Shown here in pieces: positions 15,778 to 21,946 of a stretch of DNA of 21,946 nt (within the stretch, counting starts at the first letter, position 1; every line of letters begins with the position of its first letter). The translations under genes and the position numbers were made by a program. The notes under the pieces were generated by a model. That model was not told where the DNA came from. It saw only the letters and a program-made list of their open reading frames with translations, and did not search any database. Source of the DNA: an uncultured Succinivibrio sp. (lineage in GTDB: Bacteria > Pseudomonadota > Gammaproteobacteria > Enterobacterales > Succinivibrionaceae); contig CAAGAC010000125.1 in assembly GCA_900767695.1 (NCBI GenBank), positions 1-21,946 of the forward strand, given 5' to 3'.

Positions 15778-17058
15778 TTACTTCATGAGGTTTGGCAGGA
15801 ACATCACGATCTCCGGGATGTAGGTGATCAGCGCCAGGCAGCCGAGCATCACGAGGATGAACGGAACGATGCCCTTGAGGATGACCTCCATCGGGGAGTC
15901 GGCGATCCTCGAGGCCACGAACAGGTTGATTCCAAGAGGCGGGGTGATGAAGCCGATCGCCAGGTTGGTGACCATGATCAGGCCGAAGTGGATCGGATCG
16001 ACGCCGATGCTGGTTGCCACCGGCAGGAGGATCGGGGCCAGGATGAGGATGGCCGGGGTCGTGTCCATAAAGCAGCCGACAACGAGCAGCAGGGCGTTGA
16101 TGAGCAGCAGGATGACTATCTTGCTGGTCGAGACCGTCATCAGCGCGTTGGCGACCATCGCCGGGATCTGCTCGATGGTGATGACCTTGGAGAACGCGGT
16201 GGCGCAGCCGAGGATCACCATGGTGGTCGCGGTGGTCGAGCACGAGGTCGAGATGGCCTTGATGAACTTCTTGAAGGTCAGCTCGCGGTGCAGGAAGGCG
16301 CCGCAGACGAAGGCGTAGACCGCTGCGACGGCGGCAGCCTCGGTCGGGGTGAAGATGCCGGCATAGATGCCGCCCAGGATGATGACCGGGTTGATGAGCG
16401 CCCACTTGGCGTCCCAGACCGCCTCGCCTGCGTGTTTCCAGGTGAAGGCGTCGGCGGTGCCCTTAAACCCGTGCCTCTTGCAGTGGAAGTAGCAGTAGGC
16501 GATGAGGGCCGCGCCGATCAGCAGGCCTGGGAGGAAGCCGCCCATGAACAGCGAGGTGACAGAGGCGCCGGTGGAGACGCCGTAGATGACCATCGGGATT
16601 GAGGGCGGGATGATCACGCCTATTGAGCCGGCGCATGCGACCAGGGCGAGCACGAAGGGCTTGTCATAGCCGAGCTTGAGCATGGTCGGGACGACCATGG
16701 TGCCGACTGCCGCGACGGTCGCGGGGCCCGAGCCGGAGACTGCCGCGAAGAACATGCACACGAGCACGGTGACGATCGCGATGCCGCCGGTGATGCGCCC
16801 GAAGAACACGTTGCAGACGTTGAGGATCCTGGAGGACACGCCGCCGGCGCCCATCAGGTCGCCGGAGAGGATGAACAGCGGGATCGCGAGGATCGGGAAC
16901 GAGTCGCAGGAGGTGACCAGGGCCTGGGGGATCGAGGTCAGGCTCAGCGTGTCGCCGTAGATCAGGGCGCCCATGGTGGAAATGCCCAGGGCGATTCCGA
17001 CCGGGACGTTCATGATCAGGAGAACGGCCAGGAGGATGAAAAGTATTGCAGCTACCAT
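15778..17058 (-). CDS. dctM: TRAP transporter large permease subunit (DctM)
   Basis: This 426-residue protein is the large membrane subunit of a tripartite ATP-independent periplasmic transporter, which takes up carboxylates by ion symport. It is hydrophobic throughout with about 12 membrane segments. Family stretches are visible: FPILAIPLFILSGDLM (54-69), FFAAVSGSGPATVAAVGT (103-120) and GSIGVIIPPSIPMVIYG (144-160), with a second-half repeat TEAAAVAAVYAF. Length is normal for the family. It starts 16 bases after dctQ, with GGGAG upstream, and belongs to the dctP-dctQ-dctM-ilvD operon. Confidence 0.93.
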   Translation of the reverse strand: MVAAILFILLAVLLIMNVPVGIALGISTMGALIYGDTLSLTSIPQALVTSCDSFPILAIPLFILSGDLMGAGGVSSRILNVCNVFFGRITGGIAIVTVLVCMFFAAVSGSGPATVAAVGTMVVPTMLKLGYDKPFVLALVACAGSIGVIIPPSIPMVIYGVSTGASVTSLFMGGFLPGLLIGAALIAYCYFHCKRHGFKGTADAFTWKHAGEAVWDAKWALINPVIILGGIYAGIFTPTEAAAVAAVYAFVCGAFLHRELTFKKFIKAISTSCSTTATTMVILGCATAFSKVITIEQIPAMVANALMTVSTSKIVILLLINALLLVVGCFMDTTPAILILAPILLPVATSIGVDPIHFGLIMVTNLAIGFITPPLGINLFVASRIADSPMEVILKGIVPFILVMLGCLALITYIPEIVMFLPNLMK

Positions 17059-17074
17059 CTGTCTTTATCTCCCG

Positions 17075-17599
17075 TCACAGGTTCTCAAGGTCAAGGGGCT
17101 TCTCTTCATCGGCCTCCCTGAGGTGCTTGATCCTGAAAATGATGGTCTGGAGTTCGCGGATCGCGGTCAGCGCGAAGCCGACCAGCGGGGCGCCGTAGGG
17201 GATCCACATCGGGATCTGCATGGCAGGCGAGAGCTGCCCGAACAGGATCTGCTTCTGCTCAAGCCCCCACGAGTAGTAGACGATCGCCAGGGCGAAGCAG
17301 AAGAAGACCACGTCTCCCACGATGACCACGTACTTGCGCGCCTTCTTTGGGAAAAGGTAGAGGCCAGCGTCGATCTTGATGTGGCGCATGACCTTGCAGC
17401 CGTACGCGATGCCAATGTAGACGAGCCAGATGAACATGTAGCGCGAGAGCTCCTCGGACCACGAGAGGGACGCGCCCATCACGTAGCGGAAGAACACCTG
17501 GATGAAGAGGACCACCGAGAGGCAGCTCATCAGCACGATGCAGATGCTCATCTCCAGACGGTTGTCCAGGAAATCTAGAATTTTGCGGAAAATTCCCAT
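17075..17599 (-). CDS. dctQ: TRAP transporter small permease subunit (DctQ)
   Basis: The 174-residue protein has four membrane segments (about 17-38, 50-70, 90-112 and 128-148) and the DctQ-type stretch VFFRYVMGASLSWSEELSRYMFIWLVYIG. It forms the membrane complex with DctM. I chose ATG 17599 (MGIFRKILDFLDN), ten bases after AAGGA. An in-frame extension to 17647 would read through the terminator-like hairpin and is unlikely. Confidence 0.9.
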   Translation of the reverse strand: MGIFRKILDFLDNRLEMSICIVLMSCLSVVLFIQVFFRYVMGASLSWSEELSRYMFIWLVYIGIAYGCKVMRHIKIDAGLYLFPKKARKYVVIVGDVVFFCFALAIVYYSWGLEQKQILFGQLSPAMQIPMWIPYGAPLVGFALTAIRELQTIIFRIKHLREADEEKPLDLENL

Positions 17600-17614
17600 A
17601 TCCGTGCTTTCCTT

Positions 17615-17644
17615 AAAAAGCGGGCGGCCATGAATGCCGCCCGC
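17615..17644 (-). terminator. terminator-like hairpin between dctP and dctQ
   Basis: Arms GCGGGCGGC (17620-17628) and GCCGCCCGC (17636-17644) form a perfect nine-pair stem followed on the reverse strand by five U residues. With no room for a promoter before dctQ (start 17599), it probably acts as a partial terminator or mRNA stabiliser that leaves more dctP message than dctQM message. Confidence 0.75.
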
Positions 17645-17678
17645 CATTGCATGAAGACCTTAAGCTTTCAGGTGCGAA

Positions 17679-18674
17679 TCAGTACTCGTGCTTGAGGATC
17701 TTGTCGAGGTACTCGGGGTGATCCATCTTCTTGCGAACCATGTCGTAGATGCCGCCCTTGACAGCCTGATCGCGCCACTGGGCACGCTCCTCGGGGGTGA
17801 GCTCGATGACCTCGCAGCCAGCCTTCTTGAACTTGTCCACGGACAGGGCGTTGAGCTCGGTCGCGCGCTTGCGCTGGGCGGCCTGGTAGGCGGCGACGGC
17901 GTCGTCGAAGGCCTTCTTGATCTCAGGATCGAAGCTGTCGTAGATCTTCTTGTTGATGTAGAGGTTGTGCGGCGAGAACAGGTGCCCGGTCAGGGAGATG
18001 TAGTGCTGGACCTCGTAGAGCTTGTTGGAGTCGATGATGGAGAGCGGGTTCTCCTGGGCATCGATGGTGCCCTGCTGGAGGGCGGAGATGACCTCGGTGA
18101 AGGCCATCGGGGTCGGGTTGGCGCCCCAGTTCTTCCACATGGCGATCTGGAGGTCGGTCTCCATCACGCGCAGCTTCTGGCCCTTGACGTCGGCAGGCAC
18201 GCGCACGGCGACCTTGTTGTTGGTGTAGTGGCGGTAGCCGTTCTCGACGGCGGCCAGGAACTTGAGGCCCTTCTTCTCAACCTGATCGTTGATGGCGTGG
18301 CCGAGAGGGCCGTCCATGCACTTCCAGGCGTCCTCGATCTTGTCAAAGAGGAACGGGGCGTCCCAGACGTAGAGGTCGGGGATCATGGAGGCAAGCACGG
18401 AGGGCTGGGTCTGGACCATCGCGATGTCGCCGATCATCATCGACTCGGTCACGCTGCGGTCGTCGCCGAGCATGTTGTTCGGGAAGTGCTTGATCTCGAG
18501 TCGGCCGTTGGATTCCTTCTTGGCGACGTCGATCAGCACCTGGGCTGCATCGATCGAGGGCTGGTTGGTGACGTTGGCGAACCTCAGCGTCACGTCCGCC
18601 GCGTAGGCGGAGGAGGCAACGCCTGCCAGCATGGCGGCGCCGATGGCGAGCGAAAGTGCGTGTCTTGCTTTCAT
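17679..18674 (-). CDS. dctP: TRAP transporter periplasmic solute-binding protein (DctP)
   Basis: The 331-residue precursor has a signal peptide (residues 1-25, ending SSAYA) and the DctP fold: LRFANVTNQPSIDAAQ at the start of the mature chain, VRVPADVKGQKLRVMET with Arg169 at the position that holds the ligand carboxylate in this family, and PTPMAFTEVISALQQGTID near 187-204. It captures a carboxylate-bearing solute in the periplasm and hands it to DctQM. The ligand cannot be read from sequence, but the linked dehydratase and 2-hydroxyacid dehydrogenase point to a sugar acid or hydroxy acid. ATG 18674 has GGAGA upstream. It is first in its operon, divergent from the GntR gene. Confidence 0.93.
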   Translation of the reverse strand: MKARHALSLAIGAAMLAGVASSAYAADVTLRFANVTNQPSIDAAQVLIDVAKKESNGRLEIKHFPNNMLGDDRSVTESMMIGDIAMVQTQPSVLASMIPDLYVWDAPFLFDKIEDAWKCMDGPLGHAINDQVEKKGLKFLAAVENGYRHYTNNKVAVRVPADVKGQKLRVMETDLQIAMWKNWGANPTPMAFTEVISALQQGTIDAQENPLSIIDSNKLYEVQHYISLTGHLFSPHNLYINKKIYDSFDPEIKKAFDDAVAAYQAAQRKRATELNALSVDKFKKAGCEVIELTPEERAQWRDQAVKGGIYDMVRKKMDHPEYLDKILKHEY

Positions 18675-18821
18675 AAAATCTCCAGATCGTTGTTTGTTTT
18701 CCTGTCAGGCCCAGTCTTGGCTGAACCGTTACTGACAATTCTATTTGCCGGTGGCTTCTTTTCATCCCGGACAAGGCGGATTTGCGACAGACTTCACTAA
18801 GTTATCTGATGAGTCTTTGTG

Positions 18822-18843
18822 AATTTTGATCATAATCACACTT
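18822..18843 (-). promoter_or_regulatory. CRP-like binding site upstream of dctP
   Basis: On the reverse strand TGTGA-N6-TCAAA in an AT-rich frame matches about 17 of 22 positions of the E. coli CRP consensus. Only the right half-site departs, by one base from TCACA. It fits carbon-catabolite control of an uptake operon. Confidence 0.45.
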
Positions 18844-19038
18844 TTGTGTGCTGAGAGACGGAAAGTAATAAAAATCATGACCTAAATCAGCAACTTGTTT
18901 AAACGTCTTATGGGAAGGGACAGACATTATGTGACGGGTAACAATTGATTTTCAAACATATTTGCCAATAATGAAGGAAAGGGCAACTTCGTTTAAAAGC
19001 CTTATTTTTCCAATGTAGCGCACGTTCTGGGCTTTTAT

Positions 19039-19068
19039 TTGGATCGGATGTAATGCTTTAGTTAAAAT
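19039..19068 (+). promoter_or_regulatory. weak promoter candidate of the GntR gene
   Basis: TTGGAT (19039-19044), an 18-base spacer and TAAAAT (19063-19068, 5/6) would start RNA near 19075, just before the inverted repeat at 19087-19130. Confidence 0.3.
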
Positions 19069-19086
19069 AGCGAAAAGCCATCCATT

Positions 19087-19130
19087 CATCTGATCTCTTC
19101 AAGCATCAGTCGCTGCATGCGGATCAGATG
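19087..19130. promoter_or_regulatory. inverted repeat, probable GntR operator
   Basis: CATCTGATC (19087-19095) and GATCAGATG (19122-19130) are exact reverse complements, with starts 35 bases apart. They lie in the leader between the promoter candidate and the GntR start codon, a position suited to autoregulation. The core TCTGATC recurs upstream of the 2-hydroxyacid dehydrogenase gene. Confidence 0.5.
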
Positions 19131-19144
19131 GCAGGGGAACTGAT

Positions 19145-19855
19145 ATGTCAGATTTACAGAAAGCCGGCTCGGTCAAGTCCCTGTCCGAGATCACTGCGGA
19201 CCGCATGATCAGCCACATCGTCAGCCGTGGCTACCAGAAGGGCGACAAGATCTCAAACGAGAAGTCCCTGTGCGAGGAGCTGGGGGTGGGCAGGAGCACG
19301 CTGCGCGAGGCAGTGCGCATGCTCGCCTCGCGCAACATCCTGACCGTGAGGCACGGCTCGGGGATCTACATCAGCGACAAGCTGGGGATCCCCGACGATC
19401 CGCTTGGCTTCACATTCGTGCAGGACAAGAAGAAGCTCGTCTACGATCTCCTGGGCTTCCGCCGCATCATCGAGCCGCCCATCACCGCGCTCGCGGCCTC
19501 CAACGCCACCGACGAGCAGATCGTCGCTCTTGAGGAGATTGAGAAGCGCATCGAGGGGCAGATCAACTCCGGCGCCCCGCACCTCAACGACGACGCGGCC
19601 TTCCACTCGGCAATCGGCGAGATGAGCGGCAACATCGTCATGCCGAAGATAGGCCCCATCATCTACAACGCCATCGATCTCTTCATCAACGTGACCGGAT
19701 CGGTGCTGCGCGAGGAGACCATCAGCGATCACCGCGCGGTGATCGACGCCATCAGGCGCCACAACTCGATCCTCGCCTCCGACGCGATGCTCCTCCACAT
19801 CATCCACAACCGCGAGGTCATCGAGCGGATCATGGAATCCGCGCCCATGGACTGA
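19145..19855 (+). CDS. GntR family transcriptional regulator, FadR/FCD subfamily
   Basis: The 236-residue protein has an N-terminal winged helix (about 12-77) with the recognition segment NEKSLCEELGVGRSTLREAV and the wing RHGSGIYI, then an all-helical FCD ligand domain. Asp150, His154, His196 and His218 occupy the metal-binding positions of FCD domains, so a metal-held carboxylate effector is likely. The gene is divergent from the TRAP operon, and an exact inverted repeat sits in its leader, so it probably controls itself and the neighbouring catabolic genes. Effector and sign of control are inferred only. AGGGGA lies about eight bases before the ATG. Confidence 0.92.
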   Translation: MSDLQKAGSVKSLSEITADRMISHIVSRGYQKGDKISNEKSLCEELGVGRSTLREAVRMLASRNILTVRHGSGIYISDKLGIPDDPLGFTFVQDKKKLVYDLLGFRRIIEPPITALAASNATDEQIVALEEIEKRIEGQINSGAPHLNDDAAFHSAIGEMSGNIVMPKIGPIIYNAIDLFINVTGSVLREETISDHRAVIDAIRRHNSILASDAMLLHIIHNREVIERIMESAPMD

Positions 19856-19856
19856 G

Positions 19857-19903
19857 GCGCGGCCTGGCCGCGCGCTCCTCCTTCCCCCGGCATTGCGCCG
19901 GGG
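19857..19903 (+). terminator. two GC hairpins after the GntR gene
   Basis: GCGCGGCC/GGCCGCGC (19857-19864, 19866-19873) and CCCCGGC/GCCGGGG (19885-19891, 19897-19903) can fold, but no U-run follows, so intrinsic termination is uncertain. The rest of the gap to 20034 holds a rough pyrimidine-rich repeat and no gene. Confidence 0.3.
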
Positions 19904-20034
19904 CGATCCTTCCTGCAAGCTCCCTTCTTCCTTCCCCCAGCTTCGCGTCTGGCAGGACAGCCGTCCTTGCAAGGTCTCCATGCCGCATGATGCAGGCGCC
20001 GCGCTCCGGCGCGGGACTTGAGACAAGCGCGGAC

Positions 20035-20058
20035 AAAAATGCCGCCCTTGCGGGCGGC
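20035..20058 (-). terminator. intrinsic terminator of the 2-hydroxyacid dehydrogenase gene
   Basis: Arms GCCGCCC (20041-20047) and GGGCGGC (20052-20058) with a four-base loop are followed on the reverse strand by an A and five U residues, about 45 bases after the stop codon. Confidence 0.8.
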
Positions 20059-20103
20059 TTAAAACAGGCCTTCCTTGCGTCGGGCCTGAGGCTTTTCAGG
20101 AAA

Positions 20104-21072
20104 TCAGAACTTGTTGACCTGGCAGCGCGGCTTCTGGCCGGTGGCTCCGCGGACCGCCTCCTCGGCGCACTTGGTCTTGAGATCGGAGGAGGCCTGAACC
20201 GAGTACCACGCCATGTGCGGGGTGATCACGATGTGCGGGGCCGAGCGCAGCGGGCTGTCGGCAGGCAGCGGCTCCTTGCAGGTGACATCGATGCCGGCGC
20301 CGGCGAGCTGGCCGCTCTTGAGCGCGTCGGCGAGATCCTTCTCGTTGACGAGGCCGCCGCGGGCGACGTTGATGAGGTAGGAGCCCTTCTTCATCTTGGC
20401 GAAGGCCTCCTTGTTCATGAAGCCGGCGTTGTCCTTGTTCAGGCCGCAGTGGAGGGTGATGAGATCAGCATTGCGCAGGACCTCGTCCTCGGAGCAGAGC
20501 TTGATGAAGGAGAGCTCGGGATCGCTCTCGACGTGCTTGGTGTAGATGTCGTAGCCGATTACCTTGCAGCCCATGGCGTGGACGCGCTTTGCCATCGCGG
20601 TGCCGATGCGGCCAAGGCCGATGATGCCGACGGTCATGCAGGACATGCGGGTTATGGGTGCGACCCTGGCGTAGTCCCAGACGCCTTCCTTGACCAGGTT
20701 GGCGGCCTCGACGACCTTGCGGGTCACGGCGAGCATAAGGGTGAGGGCCTGATCGGCGACCTCGAATGTGCCGTAGTCGGGGACGTTGCAGACGGCGACG
20801 TGGTGCCTTGAGGCGGCCTCCAGATCGACGTTGTCAACGCCGACGCCGTAGCGGCAGATGAGCTTGAGATCAGGCAGGGCGGCGAAGACCTTCTCGGTGA
20901 ACTTCGCGTACTGGTTGCAGACGGCGACAGCGCCCTTGCACTCCCTGATGAGATCGTCCTCGGTCTTGCACTGGGCGAGCTTGTAGGAGATCCCGGCCTT
21001 CTTGAAGACGGCCTCCTCCTCGTTGATGTTGGCGTGGTCGCAGTCGGTGATGACAATCTTGGCGTCAGCCAT
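20104..21072 (-). CDS. D-isomer specific 2-hydroxyacid dehydrogenase, CtBP/phosphoglycerate dehydrogenase-like
   Basis: This 322-residue NAD(P)H-dependent enzyme interconverts a 2-keto acid and a D-2-hydroxy acid in the cytoplasm. It shows CRYGVGVDNVDL (73-84), the Rossmann glycines GLGRIG (152-157) with Asp175 ending the second strand (an NAD preference sign), and the catalytic Arg238 (NVARGGLV), Glu267 (CKEPLP) and His286 (TPHMAW). The relation to C-terminal binding protein-type dehydrogenases is clear, but the substrate (glyoxylate, hydroxypyruvate, a keto-deoxy acid or other) is not. ATG 21072 has GAGG eight bases upstream. Converging with the GntR gene and preceded by TCTGATC motifs, it is probably part of the same regulon. 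Confidence 0.9.
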   Translation of the reverse strand: MADAKIVITDCDHANINEEEAVFKKAGISYKLAQCKTEDDLIRECKGAVAVCNQYAKFTEKVFAALPDLKLICRYGVGVDNVDLEAASRHHVAVCNVPDYGTFEVADQALTLMLAVTRKVVEAANLVKEGVWDYARVAPITRMSCMTVGIIGLGRIGTAMAKRVHAMGCKVIGYDIYTKHVESDPELSFIKLCSEDEVLRNADLITLHCGLNKDNAGFMNKEAFAKMKKGSYLINVARGGLVNEKDLADALKSGQLAGAGIDVTCKEPLPADSPLRSAPHIVITPHMAWYSVQASSDLKTKCAEEAVRGATGQKPRCQVNKF

Positions 21073-21313
21073 TTTCCAAACCTCTTTTCAAAGCAGACAT
21101 GAATTGGCGGGCAGGAAGGAACCTGCCATGCCCTCAATTTTAGGGAAAGCCCCAAAATAAATTGTGATGCGCTTAGCGTTTGTCTGATCTCTTTTGCAGA
21201 AAATCGGCCTTGAAACTGCCATGCAAGCGTCAAATGAAAAGGCGCCTGAACTGCTTTTGACAATAAGATGATTAAAAACAGTAAGATGAGATTAGGCGCT
21301 TTCATCAAGGTTA

Positions 21314-21343
21314 TCTGATCTGTTGGCAGACAAGCTGATCAGA
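21314..21343. promoter_or_regulatory. facing TCTGATC / GATCAGA half-sites, probable GntR operator
   Basis: TCTGATC (21314-21320) and GATCAGA (21337-21343) face each other, the second inside the palindrome CTGATCAG (21335-21342). TTATCTGAT at 21311-21319 is identical to 18802-18810 upstream of dctP. Sites lie about 240-270 bases upstream of the dehydrogenase start. Confidence 0.4.
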
Positions 21344-21517
21344 ATATGGAATGAAAGCGCGGAGCTGACGGGCATCCGCAGCCGAAATGGCGGGATGGGG
21401 AAGGCGTGGCATGGCATGGCAGGGCAGGAGAGGGCAGGATTGTCTGGCGAGGCATTGCGCCTGCGCCTGGGCGCCTGGGGATGGAGCAGATGCATTCCCC
21501 TTCCTTTGAAGACAGAA

Positions 21518-21560
21518 GGGCCGCCCTGAAGGCGGCCCCTGGCGCCGCGTCGCGGCGCCA
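21518..21560 (-). terminator. tandem hairpins after ppk1
   Basis: TGGCGCCG/CGGCGCCA (21540-21547, 21553-21560) and GGGCCGCC/GGCGGCCC (21518-21525, 21531-21538) are perfect stems within 80 bases of the ppk1 stop. The base run after them on the reverse strand is only TTCTGTCTTC, so termination is likely but not certain. Confidence 0.5.
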
Positions 21561-21596
21561 TTATCCATCGGGTGCTGAAGCATCCGAGGCTGATGC

Positions 21597-21946
21597 TCAG
21601 GCCTTGCCTTCCTGCTTCTTCTGCGAGGCGAGGCAGTCTGCCATGAGCCCTGCCTCGACCTGCTCCAGGAAGGCGTGGATGGCTATCTGGCTGCGCAGCG
21701 GGGCCTCGCCGGGAGCTGCCTTCACGTAGACGTTCTGCTGCTTCTCGTCGATGATCCTCGCCTTGCGGTTGTCGCGCTCCTGGAGGCTCAGGATGCTCTT
21801 GATGCGCTCCTTGAGATCGGGATCGAGCACCGGCGCTCCGACCTCGATGCGGTAGTCGAGGTTGCGGGTCATCCAGTCTGCCGAGCTGATGTAGACCTCC
21901 TCGTTGCCGCCGTTGCAGAACACCATCACGCGCGGGTGCTCGAGGA
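21597..21946 (-). CDS. ppk1: polyphosphate kinase 1, C-terminal part (5' end beyond window)
   Basis: About 115 C-terminal residues are present, beginning LEHPRVMVFCNGG and containing EEVYISSADWMTRNLDYRIEV and IVIDEKQ-like RIIDEKQQNVYV, which match the last domain of E. coli Ppk. Ppk1 makes polyphosphate from ATP through a phosphohistidine; those catalytic histidines lie upstream of this fragment and cannot be checked. The chain ends in a Lys/Gln-rich tail (SQKKQEGKA). Frame is open to the window edge, so the gene start is outside. Confidence 0.93.
   Translation of the reverse strand, partial: LEHPRVMVFCNGGNEEVYISSADWMTRNLDYRIEVGAPVLDPDLKERIKSILSLQERDNRKARIIDEKQQNVYVKAAPGEAPLRSQIAIHAFLEQVEAGLMADCLASQKKQEGKA

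Larger units (their letters stand above)
18675..19144. promoter_or_regulatory. divergent control region between dctP and the GntR gene
   Basis: This 470-base AT-rich gap has no coding potential. It contains a CRP-like site (18822-18843), ATCTGATG at 18804-18811 resembling the motif near the GntR gene, and the GntR promoter and operator candidates further right. I could not place a convincing -35/-10 pair for dctP. Confidence 0.6.
21073..21596. other. intergenic region upstream of the dehydrogenase, downstream of ppk1
   Basis: No gene is visible in these 524 bases. The AT-rich left half carries TCTGATCTCTT (21183-21193, identical to 19089-19099) and a facing pair TCTGATC/GATCAGA. The right half is GC-rich and includes a GGCATGGCATGGCAGGGCAGG-like purine-rich stretch near 21406-21436 that looks like simple sequence, then two hairpins. 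Confidence 0.5.

Noticed and set aside
15757..16602. 281-codon forward open frame opposite dctM
   Set aside because: It is rich in Asp, Glu, His and Gly as expected from the complement of a hydrophobic membrane protein, has no ribosome site, and DctM is certain.
17688..18800. 370-codon forward open frame opposite dctP
   Set aside because: It mirrors a clear solute-binding protein gene with signal peptide, and shows no domain of its own.
21406..21436. GGCATGGCATGGCAGGGCAGG-like stretch as a tandem-repeat element
   Set aside because: Only two or three imperfect short units are present; it is probably ordinary simple sequence.

Overview
The window looks like chromosomal DNA of a Gram-negative, GC-rich bacterium, most likely a gammaproteobacterium. 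The reasons are a close YdiJ homologue, IlvI/IlvH-type acetolactate synthases, RmuC, a trimeric-porin-type outer membrane protein, a TRAP transporter and Ppk1. AGG is used freely for arginine, unlike E. coli. An anaerobic, gut-associated lineage such as Succinivibrionaceae would fit, but no marker here proves it. I see no phage, insertion sequence, CRISPR array or rRNA gene.

Left part (1-10300). A reverse-strand gene of unknown function runs off the left edge. Its reading frame is broken near base 600. After an AT-rich divergent promoter region come, on the forward strand: ydiJ (FAD/Fe-S D-2-hydroxyacid dehydrogenase), an overlapping small membrane methyltransferase gene, a complete ilvIH pair (acetolactate synthase large and small subunits), a terminator, a TPR plus suppressor-of-fused domain gene, and a second complete ilvIH pair with its own good promoter. 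The second large subunit differs from the first at two conserved active-site positions, so the copies may have different substrate preference.

Middle (10250-13990). rmuC and a porin gene lie on the reverse strand, each with a clear intrinsic terminator. The porin is followed upstream by an unusually long AT-rich gap. At its far end sits a promoter-to-terminator unit of about 120 nt that contains a tRNA-Leu-like D-arm; it could be a small RNA or a decayed tRNA.

Right part (13998-21072). A catabolic locus: dctP-dctQ-dctM (TRAP uptake) and an IlvD/Edd-family dehydratase on the reverse strand, a divergent GntR/FadR-type regulator, and a D-isomer 2-hydroxyacid dehydrogenase. The motif TCTGATC recurs in the gaps upstream of the regulator, the dehydrogenase and (one mismatch) dctP, which suggests one regulon. 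A CRP-like site lies upstream of dctP. The simplest reading is uptake of a sugar acid or hydroxy acid, its dehydration, and reduction of a 2-keto product, although the dehydratase could instead be the biosynthetic IlvD that works with the two acetolactate synthases. The C-terminal end of ppk1 closes the window on the reverse strand.
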